From an uncultured Bacilli bacterium (GTDB lineage: Bacteria; Bacillota_I; Bacilli_A; RF39; UBA660): a stretch of DNA of 6,387 nucleotides. Position numbers and translations under genes: made by a program. Below are positions 6,340-6,387 of the stretch, one piece after another. The notes beneath the pieces are model-generated. The model made no database searches and was not told the origin of the DNA. It saw only the letters and a program-made list of their open reading frames with translations. The stretch covers positions 1 through 6,387 of the forward strand of contig CAKPHY010000042.1 in NCBI GenBank assembly GCA_934162285.1, read 5' to 3'. How positions within the stretch are numbered: position 1 is the stretch's first letter; the number at the start of each line of letters is the position of its first letter.

Positions 6340-6385
6340 AAAAAATCCTCGCAAACCCTTATAATTACTGGGGTTGAGAGGATTT
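6340..6385 (-). terminator. Rho-independent terminator of a leftward gene beyond the window
   Basis: AAATCCTC (6343-6350) pairs with GAGGATTT (6378-6385), and inside it AACCC (6354-6358) pairs with GGGTT (6371-6375), with a small GCA/GA internal loop. Read on the minus strand the hairpin runs directly into six T (6345-6340), the classic intrinsic terminator form. It would end a leftward transcript entering from the right and insulate tspO. The + strand copy is preceded by A and followed by TTTAT up to the window end, so bidirectional use is possible. Confidence 0.7.
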
Positions 6386-6387
6386 AT

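Noticed and set aside
6324..6365. Plus-strand promoter made of TTGACA (6324-6329) and TATAAT (6360-6365)
   Set aside because: The spacer is 30 bases, far too long, and the -10 lies within the loop of the terminator hairpin.

Overview
This is an AT-rich stretch (roughly a quarter to 30% GC by eye) from a low-GC Gram-positive bacterium. The Shine-Dalgarno sites are GGAGG/GGTGA-like, the promoters are sigma-A type, and the proteins resemble Bacillota families: a Bacillus-type pyrimidine-nucleoside phosphorylase, omega subunit and RecX. The large surface proteins look like those of uncultured gut Bacilli or Erysipelotrichia-like lineages. Trp is written TGG throughout, so the standard bacterial code applies rather than the Mycoplasma code. 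The exact taxon is inference.

Layout. Positions 1-2529 hold two co-directional exported-protein genes: the 3' end of one (1-360) and a complete 718-residue one (373-2529). They are tightly coupled, and both show the TasA/camelysin-like 'ATADV / AADF' sequence just after the export-signal region. The larger one ends in a module that looks like the DUF6273-type 'WRIIRINGDG ... YWTMSP ... GIRPVVNL' proteins. A 147-base gap (2530-2676) then holds a duplicated 10-bp element and a strong extended -10 promoter. Next come pdp (2677-3951), rpoZ (4018-4212), recX (4237-4974) and an EamA-type transporter (4971-5812) whose reading frame is broken about 110-130 bases after its start. On the opposite strand, tspO (6249 down to 5809) converges on the transporter, and the stop codons overlap. 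tspO has its own promoter. A rho-independent terminator for a leftward gene beyond the window lies upstream of it (6340-6385).

How the genes fit together. The left pair is probably part of a cell-surface or matrix locus that continues to the left, where a SipW-type signal peptidase would be expected but cannot be seen. The middle block is housekeeping: pyrimidine nucleoside salvage, RNA polymerase assembly and RecA modulation. rpoZ, recX and the transporter probably form one operon, given a 24-base gap and then a 4-base ATGA overlap. No mobile element, CRISPR array, tRNA or rRNA was recognised. Nothing here proves a new system. The points most worth follow-up are the cysteine-rich surface protein, the frameshifted transporter, the direct repeats at the pdp promoter and the very short leaders.
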